Assembly: GCF_037975245.1 (NCBI RefSeq)
Contig: NC_092579.1
Location: 32,147,666-32,211,665 of the forward strand
Direction of reading: 5' to 3'
DNA: 64,000 nucleotides
DNA from: Apostichopus japonicus
Taxonomy: Eukaryota; Echinodermata; Holothuroidea; Aspidochirotida; Stichopodidae
The notes beneath the pieces were generated by a model that made no database searches, was not told the origin of the DNA, and saw nothing but the letters and a program-made list of their open reading frames with translations. Of this stretch, positions 49,698 through 62,710 are shown piece after piece. The position numbers were made by a program, and so were the translations under genes. Each line of letters begins with the position of its first letter. The stretch's first letter is position 1.

Positions 49698-52600
49698 ACT
49701 GCCCCCACCTGGTCTCGAGCCCGCGATCCAAAATACGTCACGCTCTCGAGGTACAGAGCAACCAACCGCGCCACGACAGCAGTTGATATAAATCTATGTT
49801 CGTTTCTAATACTTAAAGTTCCAGGGGCCGTATAAGATCGCGTCAAAAGCAAACTGCCCCCACCTGGTCTCGAGCCCGCGATCCAAAATACGTCACGCTC
49901 TCGAGGTACAGAGCAACCAACCGCGCCACGACAGCAGTTGATATAAATCTATGTTCGTTTCTAATACTTAAAGTTCCAGAGACCGTATGAGATCGCGGAA
50001 AAAACAAACTGCCCCCACCTGGTCTCGAGCCCGCGATCCAAAATTCGTCACGCTCTCGAGGTACAGAGCAACCAACCGCGCCACGACAGCAGTTGATATA
50101 AATCTATGTTCGTTTCTAATACTTAAAGTTCCAGGGGCCGTATAAGATCGCGTCAAAAGCAAACTGCCCCCACCTGGTCTCGAGCCCGCGATCCAAAATA
50201 CGTCACGCTCTCGAGGTACAGAGCAACCAACCGCGCCACGACAGCAGTTGATATAAATCTATGTTCGTTTCTAATACTTAAAGTTCCAGAGACCGTATGA
50301 GATCGCGGAAAAAACAAACTGCCCCCACCTGGTCTCGAGCCCGCGATCCAAAATTCGTCACGCTCTCGAGGTACAGAGCAACCAACCGCGCCACGACAGC
50401 AGTTGATATAAATCTATGTTCGTTTCTAATACTTAAAGTTCCAGAGACCGTATGAGATCGCGGCAAAAGCAAACTGCCCCCACCTGGTCTCGAGCCCGCG
50501 ATCCAAAATACGTCACGCTCTCGAGTTACAGAGCAACCAACCGCACCACGACAGCAGTTGATATAAATCTATGTTCCTTTTTTAATACTTAAAGTTTCAG
50601 GGGCAGTATAAGATCGCGTCAAAAGCAAACTGCCCCCACCTGGTCTCGAGCCCGCGATCCAAAATACGTCACGCTCTCGAGGTACAGAGCAACCAACCGC
50701 GCCACGACAGCAGTTGATATAAATCTATGTTCGTTTCTAATACTTAAAGTTCCAGGGGCCGTATAAGATCGCGTCAAAAGCAAACTGCCCCCACCTGGTC
50801 TCGAGCCCGCGATCCAAAATACGTCACGCTCTCGAGGTACAGAGCAACCAACCGCGCCACGACAGCAGTTGATATAAATCTATGTTCGTTTCTAATACTT
50901 AAAGTTCCCCGAGACCGTATAAGATCGCGGCAAAAGCAAACTGCCCCCACCTGGTCTCGAGCCCGCGATCCAAAATACGTCACGCTCTCGAGGTACAGAG
51001 CAACCAACCGCGCCACGAGAGCAGTTGATATAGAGCTATGTTCATTTCTAATACTTAAAGTTCCCAGAGACCGTATAAGATCGCGGGAAAAGCAAACTGC
51101 CCCCACCTGGTCTCGAGCCCGCGATCCAAAATACGTCACGCTCTCGAGGTACAGAGCAACCAACCGCGCCACGACAGCAGTTGATATAAATCTATGTTCG
51201 TTTCTAATACTTAAAGTTCCCAGAGACCGTGCCATATCGCGGCAAAAGCAAACTGCCCCCACCTGGTCTCGAGCCCGCGATCCAAAATACGTCACGCTCT
51301 CGAGGTACAGAGCAACCAACCGCGCCACGACAGCAGTTGATATAAATCTATGTTCGTTTCTGATACTTAAAGTTCCCAGAGACCGTATAAGATCGCGGCA
51401 AAAGCAAACTGCCCCCACCTGGTCTCGAGCCCGCGAACCAAAATACGTCACGCTCTCGAGGTACAGAGCAACCAACCGCGCCACGACAGGAGTTGATATA
51501 AATCTATGTTCGTTTCTAATACTTAAAGTTCCCGAGATCGTATAAGATCGCGGCAAAAGCAAACTGCCCCCACCTGGTCTCGAGCCCGCGATCCAAAATA
51601 CGTCACGCTCTCGAGGTACAGAGCAACCAACCGCGCCACGACAGCAGTTGATATAAATCTATGTTCGTTTCTAATACTTAAAGTTCCAGAGACCGTATGA
51701 GATCGCGGCAAAAGCAAACTGCCCCCACCTGGTCTCGAGCCCGCGATCCAAAATACGTCACGCTCTCGAGGTACAGAGCAACCAACCGCGCCACGACAGC
51801 AGTTGATATAAATCTATGTTCGTTTCTAATACTTAAAGTTTCAGGGGCCGTATAAGATCGCGGCAAAAGCAAACTGCCCCCACCTGGTCTCGAGCCCGCG
51901 ATCCAAAATACGTCACGCTCTCGAGGTACAGAGCAACCAACCGCGCCACGACAGCAGTTGATATAAATCTATGTTCGTTTCTAATACTTAAAGTTCCCAG
52001 AGACCGTATAAGATCGCGGCAAAAGCTAACTGCCCCCACCTGGTCTCGAGCCCGCGATCCAAAATACGTGACGCTCTCGAGGTACAGAGCAACCAACCGC
52101 GCCACGACAGCAGTTGATATAAATCTATGTTCGTTTCTAATACTTAAAGTTCCCAGAGACCGTATGAGATCGCGGCAAAAGCAAACTGCCCCCACCTGGT
52201 CTCGAGCCCGCGATCCAAAATACGTCACGCTCTCGAGGTACAGAGCAACCAACCGCGCCACGACAGCAGTTGATATAAATCTATGTTCGTTTCTAATACT
52301 TAAAGTTCCAGAGACCGTAAAAGATCGCGGCAAAAGCAAACTGCCCCCACCGGGTCTCGAGCCCGCGATCCAAAATACGTCACGCTCTCGAGGTACAGAG
52401 CAACCAACCGCGCCACGACAGCAGTTGATATAAATCTATGTTCGTTTCTAATACTTAAAGTTCCAGAGACGGTATGAGATCGCGGCAAAAGCAAACTGCC
52501 CCCACCTGGTCTCGAGCCCGCGATCCAAAATACGTCACGCTCTCGAGGTACAGAGCAACCAACCGCGCCACGACAGCAGTTGATATAAATCTATGTTCGT

Positions 52601-55600
52601 TTCTAATACTTACAGTTCCCAGAGACCGTACCAGATCCCGCAAAAGCAAACTGCCCCCACCTGGCCTCGAGCCCGCGATCCAAAATACGTCACGCTCTCG
52701 AGGTACAGAGCAACCAACCGCGCCACGAGAGCAGTTGATATAAATCTATGTTCGTTTCTAATACTTAAAGTTCCCAGAGACCGTATGAGATCGCGGCAAA
52801 AGCAAACTGCCCCCACCTGGTCTCGAGCCCGCGATCCAAAATACGTCACGCTCTCGAGGTACAGAGCAACCAACCGCGCCACGACAGCAGTTGATATAAA
52901 TCTATGTTCGTTTCTAATACTTAAAGTTCCAGATACGGTATGAGATCGCGGCAAAAGCAAACTGCCCCCACCGGGTCTCGAGCCCGCGATCCAAAATACG
53001 TCACGCTCTCGAGGTACAGAGCAACCAACCGCGCCACGACAGCAATTGATATAAATCTATGTTCGTTTCTAATACTTAAAGTTCCAGAGACCGTATGAGA
53101 TCGCGGCAAAAGCAAACTGCCCCCACCTGGTCTCGAGCCCGCGATCCAAAATACGTCACGCTCTCGAGGTACAGAGCAACCAACCGCGCAACGACAGCAG
53201 TTGATATAAATCTATGTTCGTTTCTAATACTTAAAGTTCCAGAGACCGTATGAGATCGCGGCAAAAGCAAACTGCCCCCACCTGGTCTCGAGCCCGCGAT
53301 CCAAAATACGTCACGCTCTCGAGGTACAGAGCAACCAACCGCGCCACGACAGCAGTTGATATAAATCTATGTTCGTTTCTAATACTTAAAGTTCCAGAGA
53401 CCGTAAAAGATCGCGGCAAAAGCAAACTGCCCCCACCTGGTCTCGAGCCCGCGATCCAAAATACGTCACGCTCTCGAGGTACAGAGCAACCAACCGCGCC
53501 ACGACAGCAGTTGATATAAATCTATGTTCGTTTCTAATACTTAAAGTTCCCAGAGACCGTATGAGATCGCGGCAAAAGCAAACTGCCCCCACCTGGTCTC
53601 GAGCCCGCGATCCAAAATACGTCACGCTCTCGAGGTACAGAGCAACCAACCGCGCCACGACAGCAGTTGATATAAATCTATGTTGGTTTCTAATACTTAA
53701 AGTTTCAGGGGCCGTATAAGATCGCGGCAAAAGCAAACTGCCCCCACCTGGTCTCGAGCCCGCGATCCAAAATACGTCACGCTCTCGAGGTACAGAGCAA
53801 CCAACCGCGCCACGACAGCAGTTGATATAAATCTATGTTCGTTTCTAATACTTAAAGTTCCCAGAGACCGTATGAGATCGCGGCAAAAGCAAACTGCCCC
53901 CACCTGGTCTCGAGCCCGCGATCCAAAATACGTCACGCTCTCGAGGTACAGAGCAACCAACCGCGCCACGACAGCAGTTGATATAAATCTATGTTCGTTT
54001 CTAATACTTAAAGTTCCCAGAGACCGTATGAGATCGTGGAAAAATCTAACTGCCCCCACCTGGTCTCGAGCCCGCGATCCAAAATACGTCACGCTCTCGA
54101 GGTACAGAGCAACCAACCGCGCCACGACAGCAGTTGATATAAATCTATGTTCGTTTCTAATACTTACAGTTCCAGAGACCGTACCAGATCCCGCAAAAGC
54201 AAACTGCCCCCACCTGGTCTCGAGCCCGCGATCCAAAATACGTCACGCTCTCGAGGTACAGAGCAACCAACCGCGCCACGACAGCAGTTGATATAAATCT
54301 ATGTTCGTTTCTAATACTTAAAGTTCCAGAGACGGTATCAGATCGCGGCAAAAGCAAACTGCCCCCACCTGGTCTCGAGCCCGCGATCCAAAATACGTCA
54401 CGCTCTCGAGGTACAGAGCAACCAACCGCGCCACGACAGCAGTTGATATAAATCTATGTTCGTTTCTAATACTTAAAGTTCCAGAGACCGTATAAGATCG
54501 CGGCAAAAGCAAACTGCCCCCACCTGATCTCGAGCCCGCGATCCAAAATACGTCACGCTCTCGAGGTACAGAGCAACCAACCGCGCCACGACAGCAGTTG
54601 ATATAAATCTATGTTCGTTTCTAATACTTAAAGTTCCCAGAGACCGTATAAGATCGCGGCAAAAGCAAACTGCCCCCACCTGGTCTCGAGCCCGCGATCC
54701 AAAATACGTCACGCTCTCGAGGTACAGAGCAACCAACCGCGCCACGACAGCAGTTGATATAAATCTATGTTCGTTTCTAATACTTAAAGTTCCAGAGACG
54801 TTATGAGATCGCGGAAAAAGCAAACTGCCCCCACCTGGTCTCGAGCCCGCGATCCAAAAAACGTCACGCTCTCGAGGTACAGAGCAACCAACCGCGCCAC
54901 GACAGCAGTTGATATAAATCTATGTTCGTTTCTAATACTTAAAGTTCCAGAGACGTTATGAGATCGCGGAAAAAGCAAACTGCCCCCACCTGGTCTCGAG
55001 CCCGCGATCCAAAATACGTCACGCTCTCGAGGTAGAGAGCAACCAACCGCGCCACGACAGCAGTTGATATAAATCTATGTTCGTTTCTAATACTTAAAGT
55101 TCCAGAGACCGTACCAGATCGCGGCAAAAGCAAACTGCCCTCACCTGATCTCGAGCCCGCGATCGAAAATACGTCACGCTCTCGAGGTACAGAGCAACCA
55201 ACCGCGCCACGACAGCAGTTGATATAAATCTATGTTCGTTTCTAATACTTAAAGTTCCCAGAGACCGTATGAGATCGCGGCAAAAGCAAACTGCCCCCAC
55301 CTGGTCTCGAGCCCGCGATCCAAAATACGTCACGCTCTCGAGGTACAGAGCAACCAACCGCGCCACGACAGCAGTTGATATAAATCTATGTTCGTTTCTA
55401 ATACTTAAAGTTCCAGAGACCGTTATGAGATCGCGGAAAAAGCAAACTGCCCCCACCTGGTCTCGAGCCCGCGATCCAAAATACGTCACGCTCTCGAGGT
55501 ACAGAGCAACCAACCGCGCCACGACAGCAGTTGATATAAATCTATGTTCGTTTCTAATACTTAAAGTTCCAGAGACGTTATGAGAACGCGGAAAAAGCAA

Positions 55601-58600
55601 ACTGCCCCCACCTGGTCTCGAGCCCGCGATCCAAAATACGTCACGCTCTCGAGGTACAGAGCAACCAACCGCGCCACGACAGCAGTTGATATAAATCTAT
55701 GTTCGTTTCTAATACTTAAAGTTCCAGAGACCGTACAAGATCGCGGCAAAAGCAAACTGCCCCCACCTGGTCTCGAGCCCGCGATCCAAAATACGTCACG
55801 CTCTCGAGGTACAGAGCAACCAACCGCGCCACGACAGCAGTTGATATAAATCTATGTTGGTTTCTAATACTTAAAGTTCCAGATACCGTACAAGATCGCG
55901 GCAAAAGCAAACTGCCCCCACCTGGTCTCGAGCCCGCGATCCAAAATACGTCACGCTCTCGAGGTACAGAGCAACCAACCGCGCCACGACAGCAGTTGAT
56001 ATAAATCTATGTTCGTTTCTAATTTTTAAAGTTCCCAGAGACCGTATTAGATCGCGGCAAAAGCAAACTGCCCCCACCTGGTCTCGAGCCCGCGATCCAA
56101 AATACGTCACGCTCTCGAGGTAGAAAGCAACCAACCGCGCCACGACAGCAGTTGATATAAATCTATGTTCGTTTCTAATACTTAAAGTTCCAGAGACGTT
56201 ATGAGATCGCGGAAAAAGCAAACTGCCCCCACCTGGTCTCGAGCCCGCGATCCAAAAAACGTCACGCTCTCGAGGTACAGAGCAACCAACCGCGCCACGA
56301 CAGCAGTTGATATAAATCTATGTTCGTTTCTAATACTTAAAGTTCCAGAGACGTTATGAGATCGCGGAAAAAGCAAACTGCCCCCACCTGGTCTCGAGAG
56401 CGCGATCCAAAATACGTGACGCTCTCGAGGTACAGAGCAACCAACCGCGCCACGACAGCAGTTGATATAAATCTATGTTCGTTTCTAATACTTAAAGTTC
56501 CAGAGACGTTATGAGATCGCGGAAAAAGCAAACTGCCCCCACCTGGTCTCGAGCCCGCGATCCAAAAAAAGTCACGCTCTCGAGGTACAGAGCAACCAAC
56601 CGCGCCACGACAGCAGTTGATATAAATCTATGTTCGTTTCTAATACTTAAAGTTCCAGAGACCGTACAAGATCGCGGCAAAAGCAAACTGCCCCCACCTG
56701 GTCTCGAGCCCGCGATCCAAAATACGTCACGCTCTCGAGGTACAGAGCAACCAACCGCGCCACGACAGCAGTTGATATAAATCTATGTTCGTTTCTAATA
56801 CTTAAAGTTACCAGAGACCGTATGAGATCGAGGCAAAAGCAAACTGCCCCCACCTGGTCTCGAGCCCGCGATCCAAAATACGTCACGCTCTCGAGGTACA
56901 GAGCAACCAACCGCGCCACGACAGCAGTTGATATAAATCTATGTTCGTTTCTAATACTTAAAGTTCCCAGAGACCGTATGAGATCGCGGCAAAAGCAAAC
57001 TGCCCCCACCTGGTCTCGAGCCCGCGATCCAAAATACGTCACGCTCTCGAGGTACAGAGCAACCAACCGCGCCACGACAGCAGTTGATATAAATCTATGT
57101 TCGTTTCTAATACTTAAAGTTCCCAGAGACCGTATTAGATCGCGGCAAAAGCAAACTGCCCCCACCTGGTCTCGAGCCCGCGATCCAAAATACGTCACGC
57201 TCTCGAGGTACAGAGCAACCAACCGCGCCACGACAGCAGTTGATATAAATCTATGTTCGTTTCTAATACTTAAAGTTCCCAGAGACCGTATTAGATCGCG
57301 GCAAAAGCAAACTGCCCCCACCTGGTCTCGAGCCCGCGATCCAAAATACGTCACGCTCTCGAGGTAGAAAGCAACCAACCGCGCCACGACAGCAGTTGAT
57401 ATAAATCTATGTTCGTTTCTAATACTTAAAGTTCCAGGGACGTTATGAGATCGCGGAAAAAGCAAACTGCCCCCACCTGGTCTCGAGCCCGCGATCCAAA
57501 AAACGTCACGCTCTCGAGGTACAGAGCAACCAACCGCGCCACGACAGCAGTTGATATAAATCTATGTTTGTTTCTAATACTTAAAGTTCCAGAGACGTTA
57601 TGAGATCGCGGAAAAAGCAAACTGCTCCCACCTGGTCTCGAGCCCGCGATCCAAAATACGTCACGCTCTCGAGGTACAGAGCAACCAACCGCGCCACGAC
57701 AGCAGTTGATATAAATCTATGTTCGTTTCTAATACTTAAAGTTCCAGAGACGTTATGAGATCGCGGAAAAAGCAAACTGCCCCCACCTGGTCTCGAGCCC
57801 GCGATCCAAAATACGTCACGCTCTCGAGGTACAGAGCAACCAACCGCGCCACGACAGCAGTTGATATAAATCTATGTTCGTTTCTAATACTTAAAGTTCC
57901 AGAGACGTTATGAGATCGCGGAAAAAGGAAACTGCCCCCACCTGGTCTCGAGCCCGCGATCCAAAAAACGTCACGCTCTCGAGGTACAGAGCAACCAACC
58001 GCGCCACGACAGCAGTTGATATAAATCTATGTTCGTTTCTAATACTTAAAGTTCCCAGAGACCGTATGAGATCGCGGCAAAAGCAAACTGCCCCCACCTG
58101 ATCTCGAGCACGCGATCCAAAATACGTCACGCTCTCGAGGTACAGAGCAACCAACCGCGCCACGACAGCAGTTGATATAAATCTATGTTCGTTTCTAATA
58201 CTTAAAGTTCCAGAGAAGTTATGACATCGCGGAAAAAGCAAACTGCCCCCACCTGGTCTCGAGCCCGCGATCCAAAATACGTCACGCTCTCGAGGTACAG
58301 AGCAACCAACCGCGCCACGACAGCAGTTGATATAAATCTATGTTCGTTTCTAATACTTAAAGTTCCCAGAGACCGTATATGATCGCGGCAAAAGCAAACT
58401 GCCCCCACCTGGTCTCGAGCCCGCGATCCAAAATACGTCACGCTCTCGAGGTACAGAGCAACCAACCGCGCCACGACAGCAGTTGATATAAATCTATGTT
58501 CGTTTCTAATACTTAAAGTTCCAGAGACCGTACCAGATCGCGGCAAAAGCAAACTGCCCCCACCTGGTCTCGAGCCCGCGATCCAAAATACGTCACGCTC

Positions 58601-60845
58601 TCGAGGTACAGAGCAACCAACCGCGCCACGACAGCAGTTGATATAAATCTATGTTCGTTTCTAATACTTAAAGTTCTAGAGACGTTATGAGATCGCGGAA
58701 AAAGCAAACTGCCCCCACCTGGTCTCGAGCCCGCGATCCAAAATACGTCACGCTCTCGAGGTACAGAGCAACCAACCGCGCCACGACAGCAGTTGATATA
58801 AATCTATGTTCGTTTCTAATACTTAAAGTTCCAGAGACGTTATGAGATCGCGGAAAAAGCAAACTGCCCCCACCTGGTCTCGAGCCCGCGATCCAAAATA
58901 CGTCACGCTCTCGAGGTACAGAGCAACCAACCGCGCCACGACAGCAGTTGATATAAATCTATGTTCGTTTCTAATACTTAAAGTTCCAGAGACCGTATGA
59001 GATCGCGGAAAAAGCAAACTGCCCCCACCTGGTCTCGAGCCCGCGATCCAAAATACGTCACGCTCTCGAGGTACAGAGCAACCAACCGCGCCACGACAGC
59101 AGTTGATATAAATCTATGTTCTTTTCTAATACTTAAAGTTCCCGAGACCGTATGAGATCGCGGCAAAAGCAAACTGCCCCCACCTGGTCTCGAGCCCGCG
59201 ATCCAAAATACGTCACGCTCTCGAGGTACAGAGCAACCAACCGCGCCACGACAGCAGTTGATATAAATCTATGTTCGTTTCTAATACTTAAAGTTCCCAG
59301 AGACCGTATGAGATCGCGGCAAAAGCAAACTGCCCCCACCTGGTCTCGAGCCCGCGATCCAAAATACGTCACGCTCTCGAGGTACAGAGCAACCAACCTC
59401 GCCACGACAGCAGTTGATATAAATCTATGTTCTTTTCTAATACTTAAAGTTCCAGAGACCGTATGAGATCGCGGAAAAAGCAAACTGCCCCCACCTGGTC
59501 TCGAGCCCGCGATCCAAAATACGTCACGCTCTCGAGGTACAGAGCAACCAACCGCGCCACGACAGCAGTTGATATAAATCTATGTTCGTTTCTAATACTT
59601 AAAGTTCCCGAGACCGTACAAGATCGAGGCAAAAGCAAACTGCCCCCACCTGGTCTCGAGCCCGCGATCCAAAATACGTCACGCTCTCGAGGTACAGAGC
59701 AACCAACCGCGCCACGACAGCAGTTGATATAAATCTATGTTCGTTTCTAATACTTAAAGTTCCAGAGACCGTATGAGATCGCGGCAAAAGCAAACTGCCC
59801 CCACCTGGTCTCGAGCCCGCGATCCAAAATACGTCACGCTCTCGAGGTACAGAGCAACCAACCGCGCCACGACAGCAGTTGATATAAATCTATGTTCGTT
59901 TCTAATACTTAAAGTTCCAGAGACCGTATGAGATCGCGGCAAAAGCAAACTGCCCCCACCTGGTCTCGAGCCCGCGATCCAAAATACGTCACGCTCTCGA
60001 GGTACAGAGCAACCAACCGCGCCACGACAGCAGTTGATATAAATCTATGTTCGTTTCTAATACTTAAAGTTCCAGAGACCGTATGAGATCGCGGCAAAAG
60101 CAAACTGCCCCCACCTGGTCTCGAGCCCGCGATCCAAAATACGTCACGCTCTCGAGGTACAGAGCAACCAACCGCGCCACGACAGCAGTTGATATAAATC
60201 TATGTTCGTTTCTAATACTTAAAGTTCCAGAGACCGTATGAGATCGCGGAAAAAGCAAACTGCCCCCACCTGGTCTCGAGCCCGCGATCCAAAATACGTC
60301 ACGCTCTCGAGGTACAGAGCAACCAACCGCGCCACGACAGCAGTTGATATAAATCTATGTTCTTTTCTAATACTTAAAGTTCCAGAGACCGTATGAGATC
60401 GCGGAAAAAGCAAACTGCCCCCACCTGGTCTCGAGCCCGCGATCCAAAATACGTCACGCTCTCGAGGTACAGAGCAACCAACCGCGCCACGACAGCAGTT
60501 GATATAAATCTATGTTCGTTTCTAATACTTAAACTTTTCGAGACCGTATGAGATCGCGGCAAAAGCAAACTGCCCCCACCTGGTCTCGAGCCCGCGATCC
60601 AAAATACGTCACGCTCTCGAGGTACAGAGCAACCAACCGCGCCACGACAGCAGTTGATATAAATCTATGTTCGTTTCTAATACTTAAAGTTCCCAGAGAC
60701 CGTATGAGATCGCGGCAAAAGCAAACTGCCCCCACCTGGTCTCGAGCCCGCGATCCAAAATACGTCACGCTCTCGAGGTACAGAGCAACCAACCGCGCCA
60801 CGACAGCAGTTGATATAAATCTATGTTCGTTTCTAATACTTAAAG

Positions 60846-62710
60846 TTCCCAGAGACCGTATAAGATCGCGGCAAAAGCAAACTGCCCCCACCTGGTCTCG
60901 AGCCCGCGATCCAAAATACGTCACGCTCTCGAGGTACAGAGCAACCAACCGCGCCACGACAGCAGTTGATATAAATCTATGTTCGTTTCTAATACTTAAA
61001 GTTTCCAGAGACCGTATAAGATCGCGGCAAAAGCAAACTGCCCCCACCTGGTCTCGAGCCCGCGATCCAAAATACGTCACGCTCTCGAGGTACAGAGCAA
61101 CCAACCGCGCCACGACAGCAGTTGATATAAATCTATGTTCGTTTCTAATACTTAAAGTTCCAGAGACCGTATGAGATCGCGGCAAAAGCAAACTGCCCCC
61201 ACCTGGTCTCGAGCCCGCGATCCAAAATACGTCACGCTCTCGAGGTACAGAGCAACCAACCGCGCCACGACAGCAGTTGATATAAATCTATGTTCGTTTC
61301 TAATACTTAAAGTTCCAGAGACCGTACAAGATCGCGGCAAAAGCAAACTGCCCCCACCTGGTCTCGAGCCCGCGATCCAAAATACGTCACGCTCTCGAGG
61401 TACAGAGCAACCAACCGCGCCACGACAGCAGTTGATATAAATCTATGTTCGTTTCTAATACTTAAAGTTCCAGAGACCGTACAAGATCGAGGCAAAAGCA
61501 AACTGCCCCCACCTGGTCTCGAGCCCGCGATCCAAAATACGTCACGCTCTCGAGGTACAGAGCAACCAACCGCGCCACGACAGCAGTTGATATAAATCTA
61601 TGTTCGTTTCTAATACTTAAAGTTCCAGAGACCGTACAAGATCACGGCAAAAGCAAACTGCCCCCACCTGGCCTCGAGCCCGCGATCCAAAATACGTCAC
61701 GCTCTCGAGGTACAGAGCAACCAACCGCGCCACGACAGCAGTTGATATAAATCTATGTTCGTTTCTAATACTTAAAGTTCCCAGAGACCGTATGAGATCG
61801 CGGCAAAAGCAAACTGCCCCCACCTGGTCTCGAGCCCGCGATCCAAAATACGTCACGCTCTCGAGGTACAGAGCAACCAACCGCGCCACGACAGCAGTTG
61901 ATATAAATCTATGTTCGTTTCTAATACTTAAAGTTTCCAGAGACCGTATAAGATCGCGGCAAAAGCAAACTGCCCCCACCTGGTCTCGAGCCCGCGATCC
62001 AAAATACGTCACGCTCTCGAGGTACAGAGCAACCAACCGCGCCACGACAGCAGTTGATATAAATCTATGTTCGTTTCTAATACTTAAAGTTCCAGAGACC
62101 GTATGAGATCGCGGCAAAAGCAAACTGCCCCCACCTGGTCTCGAGCCCGCGATCCAAAATACGTCACGCTCTCGAGGTACAGAGCAACCAACCGCGCCAC
62201 GACAGCAGTTGATATAAATCTATGTTCGTTTCTAATACTTAAAGTTCCAGAGACCGTACAAGATCGCGGCAAAAGCAAACTGCCCCCACCTGGTCTCGAG
62301 CCCGCGATCCAAAATACGTCACGCTCTCGAGGTACAGAGCAACCAACCGCGCCACGACAGCAGTTGATATAAATCTATGTTCGTTTCTAATACTTAAAGT
62401 TCCAGAGACCGTACAAGATCGAGGCAAAAGCAAACTGCCCCCACCTGGTCTCGAGCCCGCGATCCAAAATACGTCACGCTCTCGAGGTACAGAGCAACCA
62501 ACCGCGCCACGACAGCAGTTGATATAAATCTATGTTCGTTTCTAATACTTAAAGTTCCAGAGACCGTACAAGATCACGGCAAAAGCAAACTGCCCCCACC
62601 TGGCCTCGATCCCGCGATCCAAAATACGTCACGCTCTCGAGGTACAGAGCAACCAACCGCGCCACGACAGCAGTTGATATAAATCTATGTTCGTTTCTAA
62701 TACTTAAAGT
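60846..62710. repeat. tandem 6-monomer (932-bp) higher-order duplication
   Basis: Two adjacent 932-bp blocks (60,846-61,778 and 61,779-62,710) carry the same ordered series: TTTCCAGAG (61,001 and 61,933), ATGAG, ACAAGATCGCGG, ACAAGATCGAGG, and ACAAGATCACGG with GGCCTCGA (61,641 and 62,573). They are almost identical, which indicates a recent unequal exchange. Confidence 0.85.
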
